64,000 nt of DNA, from positions 733,406-797,405 of the forward strand of contig NZ_BNCJ01000001.1 in assembly GCF_014656415.1 (NCBI RefSeq). The letters are read 5' to 3'. Each line of letters begins with the position of its first letter. Within the stretch, counting starts at the first letter, position 1. This stretch comes from Seohaeicola zhoushanensis (GTDB lineage Bacteria; Pseudomonadota; Alphaproteobacteria; Rhodobacterales; Rhodobacteraceae). Position numbers and translations under genes: made by a program. This document shows positions 16,850 through 25,503 of the stretch, piece after piece. The notes beneath the pieces are model-generated. The model was not told where the DNA came from. It did no database searches and saw only the letters and a list, made by a program, of their open reading frames with translations.

Positions 16850-17788
16850 ATGCCTGATACCCTCACTCCCCACCGCCCCGGCCTTGCCATCGCGCTGAAG
16901 CTCAGCGCGGTCGCGCTGCTGACCTGCATGTTCGCCATGGTCAAGGCGGCCACCGCCGAAGTGCCGCCCGGCGAGGCGGTCTTCTTCCGCTCGCTCTTCG
17001 CGATCCCGGTGATCCTTCTGTGGCTGGTAAAGCGGGGAGAATTGCGCAGCGGGCTGGTCACCCACAACATCCGCGGCCACTTCCTGCGCGGCGCGCTCGG
17101 CACGGCGGCAATGGGGCTCAACTTCGGCGCGGTCTCGATCCTGCCGCTGCCCGAGGTCACCGCCATCGGCTATGCCATGCCGATCTTCACCCTGATCCTC
17201 TCGGCGCTGATGCTGGGCGAGCGCATCCGCCTGATCCGGATCTCGGCGGTGGTGCTGGGGCTGGTCGGCGTGCTCATCATGCTCTGGCCGCGCATCGCCG
17301 GCGGCGGCCCCTCGGAAGAGGGGGCGACCCTCGGCGCGATGCTGGCGCTGGGGTCGGCGCTGATGGGGGCCATGGTGCAGATCCACATCCGCCAGCTGGT
17401 GCAGACCGAGCATCCGGCGGCGGTGGTCTTCTACTTCTCGGTCTCGGCCAGCCTGCTGGCCCTGCTGACGGTGCCCTTCGGCTGGGTCATGCCCTCGGGA
17501 GAGATGCTGGCGCTGCTCGTCGGCGCGGGGTTGATCGGCGGGGTGGGGCAGGCGCTAATGACCTCATCCTATCGCTACGGGCCGGCGTCGATGCTGGCCT
17601 CCTACGATTACAGCTCGATGATCTTCGCCATCATCCTCGGGTATTTCTGGTTCTCCGAGCTGCCGACGCTGGTGATGCTCTCAGGTGCGGCGCTGGTGAT
17701 CCTGGGCAACGTGGTGGTGATCCTGCGCGAACGCCAGCTGGGGATCGAACGCCAGCGCGCCCGCGCAGCGGGTCAGCCGAAGACCTGA
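16850..17788 (+). CDS. DMT family transporter (EamA)
   Basis: A 312-residue inner-membrane protein with about ten hydrophobic helices arranged as two EamA repeats (first: LKLSAVALLTCMFAMVKAAT; second: LGAMLALGSALMGAMVQIHI). The substrate is unknown. The ATG at 16850 is used; the longer frame enters the region antisense to matB. cobO begins 29 bp later on the same strand, so they may share a transcript. Confidence 0.85.
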   Translation: MPDTLTPHRPGLAIALKLSAVALLTCMFAMVKAATAEVPPGEAVFFRSLFAIPVILLWLVKRGELRSGLVTHNIRGHFLRGALGTAAMGLNFGAVSILPLPEVTAIGYAMPIFTLILSALMLGERIRLIRISAVVLGLVGVLIMLWPRIAGGGPSEEGATLGAMLALGSALMGAMVQIHIRQLVQTEHPAAVVFYFSVSASLLALLTVPFGWVMPSGEMLALLVGAGLIGGVGQALMTSSYRYGPASMLASYDYSSMIFAIILGYFWFSELPTLVMLSGAALVILGNVVVILRERQLGIERQRARAAGQPKT

Positions 17789-17817
17789 AACAGGCTCTGC
17801 AAAGGGGGAATTGCAAC

Positions 17818-18408
17818 ATGAGTGACGATCACAAGACCAAGATGCAGGCCGTTCAGGCCGACAAGGCCGCCCGCAAGGCCGAGCTGCGCGACCCCGAGCG
17901 CGGGCTGGTGCTGGTGCACACCGGCAAGGGCAAGGGCAAGACCTCCTCGGCCTTCGGCGTGCTGGCCCGCGCGCTGGGCTGGAAGCAGTCGGTCGGCGTG
18001 GTGCAGTTCATCAAGGGCAAGTGGGTCACGGGCGAACGGCGCTTCTTCGAGGATCTGGGCGTGGCCTGGCACTCGATGGGCGAAGGCTTCACCTGGGACA
18101 CGCAGGACCGCGCGCGCGACATCGCCGCGGCGCAGGCCGCCTTCGCCAAGGCGCGCGAGATGATGGAAAGCGGCGACTTCGACCTCGTCGTGCTCGACGA
18201 AATCAACATCGCCATGCGCTACGACTATCTCTCGGTGACCGAGGTACTGGCCGGCCTCGACGCCCGGCACAAGCGCACCGCGGTGATCCTGACCGGGCGC
18301 GACGCCAAGCCCGAGATCTGCGACTATGCCGACCTCGTCACCGAGATGACCGAGATCAAGCACCCGATCAAGGCCGGCATAAAGGCGCAGCGCGGGATCG
18401 ACTTCTGA
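17818..18408 (+). CDS. cobO: Cob(I)yrinic acid a,c-diamide adenosyltransferase
   Basis: Adds the 5'-deoxyadenosyl group to the cobalt of corrinoids in cobalamin synthesis and salvage. 196 residues; the N-terminal VHTGKGKGKTSSAFG is the family's ATP-binding P-loop, followed by VGVVQFIKGKW, DLVVLDEINIAMRYDYL and ILTGRDAKPEI, all diagnostic of CobO/BtuR. A ribosome site AAAGGGGGAA lies upstream of the ATG. No other cobalamin genes are nearby. The ethylmalonyl-CoA pathway, represented elsewhere in this window, needs adenosylcobalamin, so the gene fits the organism's metabolism. Confidence 0.95.
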   Translation: MSDDHKTKMQAVQADKAARKAELRDPERGLVLVHTGKGKGKTSSAFGVLARALGWKQSVGVVQFIKGKWVTGERRFFEDLGVAWHSMGEGFTWDTQDRARDIAAAQAAFAKAREMMESGDFDLVVLDEINIAMRYDYLSVTEVLAGLDARHKRTAVILTGRDAKPEICDYADLVTEMTEIKHPIKAGIKAQRGIDF

Positions 18409-18457
18409 GGTCTCGAAAGCTCTGGCGCGCTCCGCCGCACCGTGGGAAGTAGCCCAC

Positions 18458-18838
18458 ATGACACGGCGCGCGGCACACCGGCTGACATGGAGACAGGCCC
18501 TTGGCTGGGTCGTGGGCCTGCATGTCCTGCTGGCCGCGCTCTTCGCGCCCGGCGTCATGCCGGCCTTCGCCTCGGGCGGCGCCGAGCTGGTGATCTGCAC
18601 GGCCTATGGCCCGCAGGTTCTCACCACCGACCCCGACGGCGCGCCCGATGACAGCGCGGCCGCCTTCTGCGACTGGGCGCTGGTCCACGGCGCGGCCGCA
18701 CTGCTCGGCGACCTGCCGGCGCCAGAGGCGCGCCCCGTTACCTTCGCCGCCGCCGAACCCGCGCCCGCCCGCCGCGCGCTGGTCCCCCGGCGCGATGCCT
18801 CCTCTCCCGGCGCGCGCGGTCCGCCCGGCCATCTCTGA
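18458..18838 (+). CDS. DUF2946-like small membrane-anchored protein
   Basis: A 126-residue protein with one N-terminal hydrophobic segment (ALGWVVGLHVLLAALFAPGVMPAFA) followed by ELVICTAYG, a CDWALVHG stretch and an end rich in Ala, Pro and Arg that closes with ARGPPGHL. This layout, two cysteines and the ARGPP ending resemble DUF2946, often found near metal-linked membrane genes. It precedes the PepSY gene by 41 bp on the same strand, so the two are probably co-expressed. Function unknown. Confidence 0.65.
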   Translation: MTRRAAHRLTWRQALGWVVGLHVLLAALFAPGVMPAFASGGAELVICTAYGPQVLTTDPDGAPDDSAAAFCDWALVHGAAALLGDLPAPEARPVTFAAAEPAPARRALVPRRDASSPGARGPPGHL

Positions 18839-18879
18839 GCTCTAAACCCCCATTTAGACCCTGTTCAGAGGACGACCCA

Positions 18880-20262
18880 ATGGTCTCTATCAACGCGTCC
18901 GGCGCGCCGGATCAGGCCGCGCGCGGCCAAAGCTTCTATTTCGCGGCATGGCGCTGGCATTTCTATGCCGGTCTCTATGTCATCCCCTTCCTGCTCATGC
19001 TCGCCACCACCGGCCTGATCATGCTCTGGACCAGCGCACTCTCCGGTCGCGACGGCGAATGGGTCGCGGTGGCGCCCCTGGGCGCGCCGCAGGCGGTCTC
19101 GGTCCAGGCCGAGGCCGCGCTGGCTGCGGTCCCCGGCGGCGCGCTGGTGCAATACATCGCCCCCCGCGCGCCCGACCTCGCCGCGATCTTCCGCGTCGAT
19201 GCCGAGGGCGCGGCGCATATGGTCGCCGTCGACCCCTACCGCGCCGAGGTGCTGGCGACATTCTCCCGCCGCGCCGGCCTCTACGACCTCGCCAACGAGA
19301 TCCACGGCACCCTGCTGCTCGGCGTAACCGGCGACCGGATGATCGAGATCGCCGCCTCGCTGGCGATGGTCCTGCTCGCCACCGGCCTCTACCTCTGGTG
19401 GCCGCGCGAACCACGTGTGGGCAAGGCAAGAGGCCGCGCCCTGTGGAAACGCCTGCATGCCACGGTCGGCGCCTGGACCGCCCTGCTGCTCGCGGTCTTC
19501 CTGGTCTCGGGCCTGTCCTGGGCCGGCATCTGGGGCGAGAAGTTCGTCCAGGCCTGGAGCAGCTTCCCGGCCGAGAAATGGGACAATGTGCCCTTGTCAG
19601 ACTCTGTTCACGCCGGCATGAACCACGGCGCGGCCAAGGAGGTGCCCTGGGCGCTGGAACAGACCCCGATGCCCGCCTCCGGCTCGCAGGCCGGTGCGAA
19701 GGGCCTGCCCGAGGGCGCGCCGATTACCCTCGACACGGTGGTCGCCTTCGCCCGCTCCATCGGGTTCGACGGCCGCTTCCAACTCAACCTGCCGTCGGGC
19801 GATGCCGGCGTCTGGACCCTCTCGCGCGACTCGATGAGCAATGACAGCGCCGATCCCACCAGCGACCACACCCTGCATCTCGACCGTTTCACCGGCCATG
19901 TCCTGGCCGACGTGCGCTTTGCCGATTACTCGGTCTGGGGCAAGGGCATGGCGGTGGGCGTCGCCTTCCACGAGGGCGACCTCGGCGCGTGGAATGTGGC
20001 TCTGAACACGCTCTTCTGCCTCTCGGTGATCTTCCTCTGCCTCAGCGGCGTGGTCATGTGGTGGCTGCGCCGCCCCGCCGGGACCCTGCGGCTGGCCGCG
20101 CCGCCGCTGCCGCGTGACATGCCGCGCTGGCCCGCCGCGGCGCTGGTCGGCCTGGCCGTCGCGCTGGCCTTCCCCCTGGCCGGGGTGACGCTGCTGGCGG
20201 TGCTGGCCTTCGACCAGCTGGTGGTCGCGCGCCTTCCGGCGCTGCGCCGCGCGCTGTCCTGA
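18880..20262 (+). CDS. PepSY-associated transmembrane protein
   Basis: A 460-residue inner-membrane protein with the PepSY_TM layout: an N-terminal helix after WRWHFYAGLYVIPFLLMLAT, periplasmic domains, a second helix MIEIAASLAMVLLATGLYLWWP, a third ALLLAVFLVSGLSWAGIW and C-terminal helices. Histidines in WRWHFYAG and EIHGTLLLG sit where related iron-uptake reductases (PiuB/FhuF-linked) bind heme. A role in metal-siderophore reduction is plausible, not shown. The DUF2946-like gene just upstream supports a metal link. Confidence 0.82.
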   Translation: MVSINASGAPDQAARGQSFYFAAWRWHFYAGLYVIPFLLMLATTGLIMLWTSALSGRDGEWVAVAPLGAPQAVSVQAEAALAAVPGGALVQYIAPRAPDLAAIFRVDAEGAAHMVAVDPYRAEVLATFSRRAGLYDLANEIHGTLLLGVTGDRMIEIAASLAMVLLATGLYLWWPREPRVGKARGRALWKRLHATVGAWTALLLAVFLVSGLSWAGIWGEKFVQAWSSFPAEKWDNVPLSDSVHAGMNHGAAKEVPWALEQTPMPASGSQAGAKGLPEGAPITLDTVVAFARSIGFDGRFQLNLPSGDAGVWTLSRDSMSNDSADPTSDHTLHLDRFTGHVLADVRFADYSVWGKGMAVGVAFHEGDLGAWNVALNTLFCLSVIFLCLSGVVMWWLRRPAGTLRLAAPPLPRDMPRWPAAALVGLAVALAFPLAGVTLLAVLAFDQLVVARLPALRRALS

Positions 20263-20267
20263 AAACA

Positions 20268-20298
20268 GACGCGCCGGCGCTTTCCGCACCGGCGCGTC
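20268..20298. terminator. Hairpin between convergent PepSY and phoD genes
   Basis: GACGCGCCGG (20268-20277) pairs perfectly with CCGGCGCGTC (20289-20298) across an 11-nt loop. It lies 6 bp after the PepSY stop and 19 bp before the phoD stop, so it can serve both. The T-run is poor on either strand. Confidence 0.6.
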
Positions 20299-20316
20299 CT
20301 TGTCCCGAAGGTGGGG

Positions 20317-21870
20317 TCAGATCGAGGCCGTCACCGGGTCGAGCGTCACCGACCACAGCTCGGCATTGCCGCGGTCCATCAGGCGCACCTTCATCTGCTG
20401 CGTGGCGCCGTCGATATCGACCAGCCCGAAGAACTGCAGGCCAGCCGAGGGCGGCAGGTTGGCCTGTCCGGCCTCCGGCGCCTTGATGAACTTCAGCTCG
20501 GGTCCGAAGGTCGGGTCAAGGTCGTTCGGGCCGAAGGTACCGGCATGCAGCGGGCCCGAGACAAATTCCCAGAACGGCTCGAAATCCTGGAACTTCGCCT
20601 TGTTAGGGTCGTAGTAATGCGCGGCGGTATAGTGGACGTCGGCGGTCAGCCAGACCGTGTTCAGGATCCGTGCCGACTTGATGAAGCGCAGCAGTTCCGC
20701 GATCTCGATCTCGCGGCCGCCCGGCGCGCCGGTGCCACGGTCGGCCACCCCTTCGATCTTTTCGCCATCCGGCACCACCAGCCCCAGCGGCATGTCCGAG
20801 GCGATCACCTTCCAGGTCGCCTTCGACTGCGCCAGCTCGCGCTTGAGCCAGGCCACCTGTTCCGCGCCGAGGATGCGCGCGGCATCCGAAAGCTCCGACT
20901 GCGGGGTGTCGGTATTGGCGCCGCGATAGCTGCGCATGTCGAGGAAGAAGATGTCGAGCATCGGCCCATAGGCGATCTTGCGATATACCCGGCCCGGCTC
21001 CGCCGGGGTATAGCGGATCGGCGTCATCTCGTGGAAGGCGCGGCCCGCGCGGGCGGCCAGCAGACCGACGTTCTTCTCGGTATAGCGGTCGTCGGCGCTC
21101 AGATCCTTCGAGGCCGACCAGTTGTTGACCACCTCATGGTCGTCCCACTGGAAGAAGGTCGGGCAGACCGCGTTCAGCGCGCGCACATGCTCGTCCATCA
21201 TGTTGTATTTCCACTGGCCGCGGTATTCGTCCAGCGTCTCGGCAACCTTGCGCTTCTCGTCGATCAGCACGGCGTTCTTCCAGATCAGCTGGCCGTCCTT
21301 CTCGACCGTGTCCTTCATCGGGCCGTCGGCATAGATCGTATCGCCCGAATGCAGGAAGAAGTCGGGGCGATGCTGCGCCATGGTGGCATAGGTGCGCATC
21401 CCCTCGTCGTCGATGCCCCAGCCCTGGCCGGCGGTGTCGCCCGACCAGGCGAAGCGGATGTCACGGCGCGACATCGGCGCGGTGCGGAACTGGCCGACCA
21501 GCGGCTCGGAGACGGCGTTGATGTCCGACAGGTCGGCGGCGGTGAAGCGGTAAAAGATGTCCTGGTCCGAGGGCAGCCCCTCGATCAGGCGCTTGACCGC
21601 GAAATCGCTGTCCGGCAGCGCGTCGAGCGCGGCCAGCTTGCGGGCGTCGGCAAAGCTCTCGGTGGTCGAGACTTCCATCATCACGCGGGCCGGGCGGTCG
21701 GTGCGGGTCCAGATCATGCCCGAGGTGGTGTCGACATCGCCCGACTGCACGCCGTGGGTGAAGACCGGCCGGGCCGAGGCGCGGCTGAGGCTGGGCATGG
21801 CGAGGCTGGCCGCGAATGCTGTGCCGCCGGCCAGGATGGCGCGGCGCGTGGGGCGGAGAAGTTTGGTCAT
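20317..21870 (-). CDS. phoD: Alkaline phosphatase D family protein, Tat-exported
   Basis: A 517-residue PhoD-type phosphatase/phosphodiesterase that releases phosphate from organic esters in the periplasm. The N-terminus RPTRRAILAGGTAFAASLAM is a twin-arginine signal. Metal-binding blocks are visible: WSGDTAGQGWG, FFLHSGDTIYADG, FQWDDHEVVNNW and TADVHYTAAHYY. I see no clear Pho box in the 120 bp upstream. Single gene, convergent with the PepSY gene. Confidence 0.9.
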   Translation of the reverse strand: MTKLLRPTRRAILAGGTAFAASLAMPSLSRASARPVFTHGVQSGDVDTTSGMIWTRTDRPARVMMEVSTTESFADARKLAALDALPDSDFAVKRLIEGLPSDQDIFYRFTAADLSDINAVSEPLVGQFRTAPMSRRDIRFAWSGDTAGQGWGIDDEGMRTYATMAQHRPDFFLHSGDTIYADGPMKDTVEKDGQLIWKNAVLIDEKRKVAETLDEYRGQWKYNMMDEHVRALNAVCPTFFQWDDHEVVNNWSASKDLSADDRYTEKNVGLLAARAGRAFHEMTPIRYTPAEPGRVYRKIAYGPMLDIFFLDMRSYRGANTDTPQSELSDAARILGAEQVAWLKRELAQSKATWKVIASDMPLGLVVPDGEKIEGVADRGTGAPGGREIEIAELLRFIKSARILNTVWLTADVHYTAAHYYDPNKAKFQDFEPFWEFVSGPLHAGTFGPNDLDPTFGPELKFIKAPEAGQANLPPSAGLQFFGLVDIDGATQQMKVRLMDRGNAELWSVTLDPVTASI

Positions 21871-21924
21871 CTGGCAGATCCCTGTGCTGGCCCGGAGAGC
21901 GGGCAGGAGTGAACAGGGGCCTTC

Positions 21925-21951
21925 AACCGCAGTTATGTGAAATCTGCGGTT
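21925..21951. promoter_or_regulatory. Inverted repeat between ohrR end and phoD start
   Basis: AACCGCAG (21925-21932) and CTGCGGTT (21944-21951) are perfect 8-bp arms with an 11-nt AT-rich centre. It could be the ohrR transcript end or an operator in front of phoD, which starts 55 bp further on the minus strand. No T-run follows on either strand. Confidence 0.35.
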
Positions 21952-21990
21952 CGTTTCGGTAACGGCAGCGCGAAGTTTTGGTGACGGCGT

Positions 21991-22440
21991 TCAGCCCGCA
22001 ACAGGCTCTGCGAAACTGCTTAGGGCCTGTTTCAGTGCGGTGATCTTGCGGCGCAGCTCGATCACCTCGGGGATCGACAACCCCGAGGCCTCCAGCACGC
22101 AGCGCGTGATGCGCTCTGAATCCGCCTGCAGGGCGCGGCCCTTCTCGGTCAGCGACACCAGCACCATCCGCTCGTCCTCGCGCGAGCGGGTGCGGGTGAT
22201 GAGCCCCGCCTCCTCCATCCGCTTGAGCAGGGGGGTCAGCGTGTTCGACTCCAGTTCCAGCGTCGCGCCCAGCTGCCGCAGGTTCTGGCCGTCCTCGGCC
22301 CAGAGCGCCACCAGCACCAGGTACTGCGGATAAGTCAGCCCCAGCGGCGCCAGCAGCGGGCGGTAGAGATGCGTCATCGCATGGCTCGCCGAGTAGAGCG
22401 AGAAGCAGAGCATGTCGGAGATTTGCATGGGCTGGGTCAT
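21991..22440 (-). CDS. ohrR: OhrR, MarR-family organic hydroperoxide sensor and repressor
   Basis: A 149-residue MarR-type repressor. Cys12 in LCFSLYSAS is the peroxide-sensing residue of OhrR, and Cys114 in TRCVLEASG can be the resolving cysteine of the two-Cys subgroup. The winged HTH covers LRQLGATLELESNTLTPLLKRME and the wing RTRSREDERMVLVSLT. It is divergent from ohr, with three operator-like repeats in the gap. The ATG at 22440 gives the family length; the longer frame covers ohr on the opposite strand and is a shadow. Confidence 0.93.
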   Translation of the reverse strand: MTQPMQISDMLCFSLYSASHAMTHLYRPLLAPLGLTYPQYLVLVALWAEDGQNLRQLGATLELESNTLTPLLKRMEEAGLITRTRSREDERMVLVSLTEKGRALQADSERITRCVLEASGLSIPEVIELRRKITALKQALSSFAEPVAG

Positions 22441-22452
22441 GGCGGAAATATA

Positions 22453-22535
22453 GATCGCGCACGACTTGATCGCAAGGGATTGAAACCGGTCCCGACTCGG
22501 GCTATGTGATCGCTCACGATTGAATCGCGCACGAT
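22453..22535. promoter_or_regulatory. Three operator-like repeats between ohrR and ohr
   Basis: The element ATCGCGCACGAT occurs as GATCGCGCACGAC (22453-22465), GATCGCTCACGAT (22508-22520) and AATCGCGCACGAT (22523-22535). Each has dyad arms ATCG and CGAT around four bases (one mismatch in the first). The first lies 13 bp upstream of ohrR, the other two just upstream of the ohr ribosome site. OhrR is the likely ligand. Confidence 0.65.
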
Positions 22536-22551
22536 CTAATTGGAGGTCAAA

Positions 22552-22980
22552 ATGACAATCACCCCAGTCTACACCACCGCCGCCACTGCCACCGGGGGCC
22601 GAGACGGCCGGTCGAAAACCCATGACGGTTCGCTCGACGTCAAGCTCGGCGTGCCAGTCGAGATGGGCGGCAAGGGCGAGGGCAACAACCCCGAACAGCT
22701 CTTCGCCGCCGGCTATGCCGCCTGCTACCTCGGCGCGATGAAATTCGCGACCACGCAGGACAAGTCGCTGGCCAAGGTGCCCGCCGACACCACCGTGACC
22801 GCCAAGGTCGGCATCGGCCCGCGTTCCGACAAGGGTTTCGGCATCAAGGTCGATATCGAAGTGACCATGCCCGGCCTCGACAAGGCCGAGGTTCAGAAGA
22901 TCGCCGACGCCGGGCACGAGATCTGCCCCTATTCGAACGCCATCAAGGGCAATGTCGCGGTGACGACCTCGGTCGCCTGA
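22552..22980 (+). CDS. ohr: Organic hydroperoxide resistance protein
   Basis: Thiol peroxidase that reduces organic (fatty-acid) hydroperoxides in the cytoplasm. 142 residues of the Ohr/OsmC fold; the reactive Cys58 in AACYLGA and resolving Cys125 in EICPYS are present, with Arg20 region GGRDGR as in Ohr. A ribosome site TTGGAGG lies before the ATG at 22552. It is divergent from its regulator ohrR. Confidence 0.95.
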   Translation: MTITPVYTTAATATGGRDGRSKTHDGSLDVKLGVPVEMGGKGEGNNPEQLFAAGYAACYLGAMKFATTQDKSLAKVPADTTVTAKVGIGPRSDKGFGIKVDIEVTMPGLDKAEVQKIADAGHEICPYSNAIKGNVAVTTSVA

Positions 22981-22983
22981 CGC

Positions 22984-23751
22984 TCAGCGCGGGATATAGG
23001 CACCCAGCTTGGTGTCGACCCACAGCCGCAGACCGTCGACCGCCGCGACATAGCTCTCCAGCGCGGGGGCCGCGGCGGGAACGGACTCGGCGAACTGGTC
23101 GGCCTGGGTATAGGCCACCACAAGGACCACGGCGAGCAGCAGCACCAGGGCAAAGCCACGCGCAAAACCGCGACGCTTCGGAGGCTGCTCGACCGGGAAC
23201 CCCACCGCCGATTGCTGCGGCGGCGGCGTGGCCTCGGCCTTGTCCCCGGCGTTCAGCGTCGAGCTGATCTCTTCCACGTCCGGCAGCAGGCGGCTGCGCG
23301 GCCGTTCATGCGCAACGGGTGTTTCGCCCCGGCGGCGGGCCATGCGCTCGCGCGCCTCGCGGGCATTGGCGGCCGGGTCCGAGGGCGGCAGAGAGTCGAG
23401 CCCGAGGTCGCCCTGGCTTTCCAGCGTCGTGCTTTCGCGCGCGCGCAGGCGGCTCTCGTGCTCGGCCTCCTCGCGCAGGATATCGGCAACGCCGGGGTCC
23501 ATCTGGCGCGGACGCGGCTGCGGCGGTTGCTGCTCGGCGCGCGGCTGCGGCCGGGTCGGTTGCGGCCGGGTCGGTTGCGGCGGCGGAGCGGGCGGGGCGA
23601 TCACCTCGGGTTCGGGATCCTGCGCAAAGTCGGGATGCGTCTGGAACCAGGTGTCACCGCAGTTCGAGCATTGCACATCCCGCCCCTCGGTCGGGATCAC
23701 TTCGTCGGGTACCTCGTACTGCGCTCCGCAGTTCGGGCAAGTAATCCGCAT
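22984..23751 (-). CDS. Zinc-ribbon (MJ0042-type) membrane protein
   Basis: A 255-residue protein. The N-terminal zinc ribbon uses Cys5, Cys8, Cys28 and Cys31 (CPNCGAQYEVPDE...CSNCGDTWF). A long low-complexity linker rich in Pro, Gln, Arg and Glu follows, including a TRPQP repeat, then one membrane helix GFALVLLLAVVLVVAYTQA about 55 residues from the C-terminus and a short periplasmic tail. This architecture is common in alphaproteobacteria beside ftsEX, as here, where it is divergent from ftsE. Function unknown; a role linked to cell division is only suggested by position. Confidence 0.8.
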   Translation of the reverse strand: MRITCPNCGAQYEVPDEVIPTEGRDVQCSNCGDTWFQTHPDFAQDPEPEVIAPPAPPPQPTRPQPTRPQPRAEQQPPQPRPRQMDPGVADILREEAEHESRLRARESTTLESQGDLGLDSLPPSDPAANAREARERMARRRGETPVAHERPRSRLLPDVEEISSTLNAGDKAEATPPPQQSAVGFPVEQPPKRRGFARGFALVLLLAVVLVVAYTQADQFAESVPAAAPALESYVAAVDGLRLWVDTKLGAYIPR

Positions 23752-23929
23752 CGATTGCTCCTGCTACTAATATCTGCCTGCGCGAAATTTTTCCGCACAC
23801 CTTAAGCAAATGCGCGCCGCGCGCCTAGTGACAATTGCCCGTTCGCTTAACCGAAGAAAGCGCCGTTGCAAATGCGCGTTGAACCGGCCGGCGATCTTGG
23901 GCAAAAGGTCGGCGAAAGCAGGTGCAGGC

Positions 23930-24607
23930 GTGATCACTCTCGAAAATGTGGGCTACAGCTACGGCGGCGGCGATCTGCTGAGCGACGTCAGCGTCAAGCT
24001 GAGCCCGGGCTCGTTCCATTTCCTGACCGGGCCCTCCGGCTCGGGCAAGACCACGCTGCTCAAGCTCTGCTATGGCGCGCTGTTGCCGACGCGGGGCCGG
24101 GCGACGCTGTTCAACACCGACCTGCGCGCGCTCGACCGCGACCAGATGGCGCTGATGCGCCGCCGCATCGGGGTGGTGCACCAGGACTGCCGCTTTCTCG
24201 ACCACCTGCCCCTGGCCGACAACATCGCCCTGCCGCTCACCGTCTCAGGCCACAACCTTGCCGACGAGGCCGGAAACCTGACCGAGCTGATGCAATGGGT
24301 CGGCCTGGCCGGCCGTTTCGACGCGCTGCCGCCAGAGCTTTCGGGCGGCGAACGCCAGCGCGCTGCGCTGGCCCGCGCGGTCATCATGTCGCCCGACGTC
24401 ATCATCGCCGACGAGCCCACCGGCAACGTCGACTGGGAAATGTCGCAGCGCCTGCTGCACCTGCTGATCGAGCTCAACCGCATGGGCAGGGCGGTGCTGA
24501 TCGCCACCCACGACCTCGCGCTGATCCGCGCCGCCAAGAGCCAGGTGCAGGCGCGGGTGCTGCGCATCTCCAACCACAAGCTGCAACTGGCGGGGGCTGA
24601 CCTGTGA
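23930..24607 (+). CDS. ftsE: Cell division ATP-binding protein FtsE
   Basis: ATPase of the FtsEX complex, which controls peptidoglycan hydrolases at the division septum. 225 residues; Walker A GPSGSGKTT, signature LSGGERQRAALARA, Walker B VIIADEPTGNVD and switch histidine ATHD. The start is the GTG at 23930, giving MITLENVGYSYGGG; upstream residues have no family match. It overlaps ftsX by 4 bp (GTGA). Confidence 0.92.
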   Translation: MITLENVGYSYGGGDLLSDVSVKLSPGSFHFLTGPSGSGKTTLLKLCYGALLPTRGRATLFNTDLRALDRDQMALMRRRIGVVHQDCRFLDHLPLADNIALPLTVSGHNLADEAGNLTELMQWVGLAGRFDALPPELSGGERQRAALARAVIMSPDVIIADEPTGNVDWEMSQRLLHLLIELNRMGRAVLIATHDLALIRAAKSQVQARVLRISNHKLQLAGADL

Positions 24608-25503
24608 ACGCGGGGCGTATCCGGAACCTGCTGCTGGGCGATCCGCAGGCCGCCCGCGTGGTGCCGCCCTCGGGCTTCACCGCGCATCTCACGCTGTTTG
24701 CCGCCGGCGCGATGGCCTTCCTGGCCGTCTTCGCCCTGGCGCTCTCGACCGCCTCGGGCCGTCTGGCCGACCGCTGGGCCGAGGAACTGGCCCGCAGCGC
24801 CACGCTGCGCATCAACGCCCCGGCCGACCAGCGCACCGAGCAGACCAAAGCCGCGCTGGCGATCCTCCAGCAGACCCCCGGCGTCGCCAGCGCCCGCGCG
24901 CTCAGCATGGAGGAGCAGGCCGCCCTGCTCGCGCCCTGGTTCGGCGCCGATCTCCCGCTCGAGTCGCTGCCGGTGCCGCAGCTGATCGAGGTGATCGAGG
25001 ACGACACCGGCTATGACGCCGCCGGCCTGCGCCTGCGGCTCTCGGCCGAGGTGCCCGGCGCGGTGCTCGACGATCACGGTCGCTGGCGCCGCCCGCTGGT
25101 CGATGCCGCCAACAGCCTGCGCCGGCTGGCGCTGATCTCGGTTCTGCTGATCGGCGGCGCGACGGCGGCGATGATCACGCTCGCCGCCAATGCCGCGCTG
25201 GCCGCCAACCAGCAGGTGATCGAGGTGCTGCGCCTTGTCGGTGCGCGCGACGGCTATATCGCCCAGGCCTTCGTGCGCCGCTTTACCCTGCGCGCGCTCA
25301 TCGGGGCCGGCGTCGGCGTTGCGACGGGCATGATTGGCGTGGCATTGTTGCCCGAAGCGTCGGACGAGGGCGGCTTCCTCACCGGGCTCGGCTTCCAGGG
25401 CGCGGGCTGGCTGCTGCCGCTGGTGATCCCGCCCCTCGGCGCACTGGTGGCTTTCGCCGCCACCCTGTTCGCGGCGCGGCGCCGCCTTGGAGAGTTGAGC
25501 TGA
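24604..25503 (+). CDS. ftsX: Cell division protein FtsX
   Basis: Membrane partner of FtsE. 299 residues: an N-terminal helix (LTLFAAGAMAFLAVFALALS), a periplasmic region of about 120 residues, then three helices, with LVGARDGYIAQAFVRRFTLR as the conserved FtsX/ABC coupling loop. It is more divergent than FtsE, as usual. The start is GTG at 24604 within ftsE and its stop overlaps the next ATG (TGATG). Confidence 0.9.
   Translation: MNAGRIRNLLLGDPQAARVVPPSGFTAHLTLFAAGAMAFLAVFALALSTASGRLADRWAEELARSATLRINAPADQRTEQTKAALAILQQTPGVASARALSMEEQAALLAPWFGADLPLESLPVPQLIEVIEDDTGYDAAGLRLRLSAEVPGAVLDDHGRWRRPLVDAANSLRRLALISVLLIGGATAAMITLAANAALAANQQVIEVLRLVGARDGYIAQAFVRRFTLRALIGAGVGVATGMIGVALLPEASDEGGFLTGLGFQGAGWLLPLVIPPLGALVAFAATLFAARRRLGELS

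Noticed and set aside
21871-22000. Pho box upstream of phoD
   Set aside because: No CTGTCAT-type direct repeat with 11-bp period could be found; only an unrelated inverted repeat is present.
23930-23938. GTGATCACT at the ftsE start as a further copy of the TCA operator
   Set aside because: It overlaps the GTG start codon and the coding bases for Val-Ile-Thr; it stands alone, with no second site 20 bp away.
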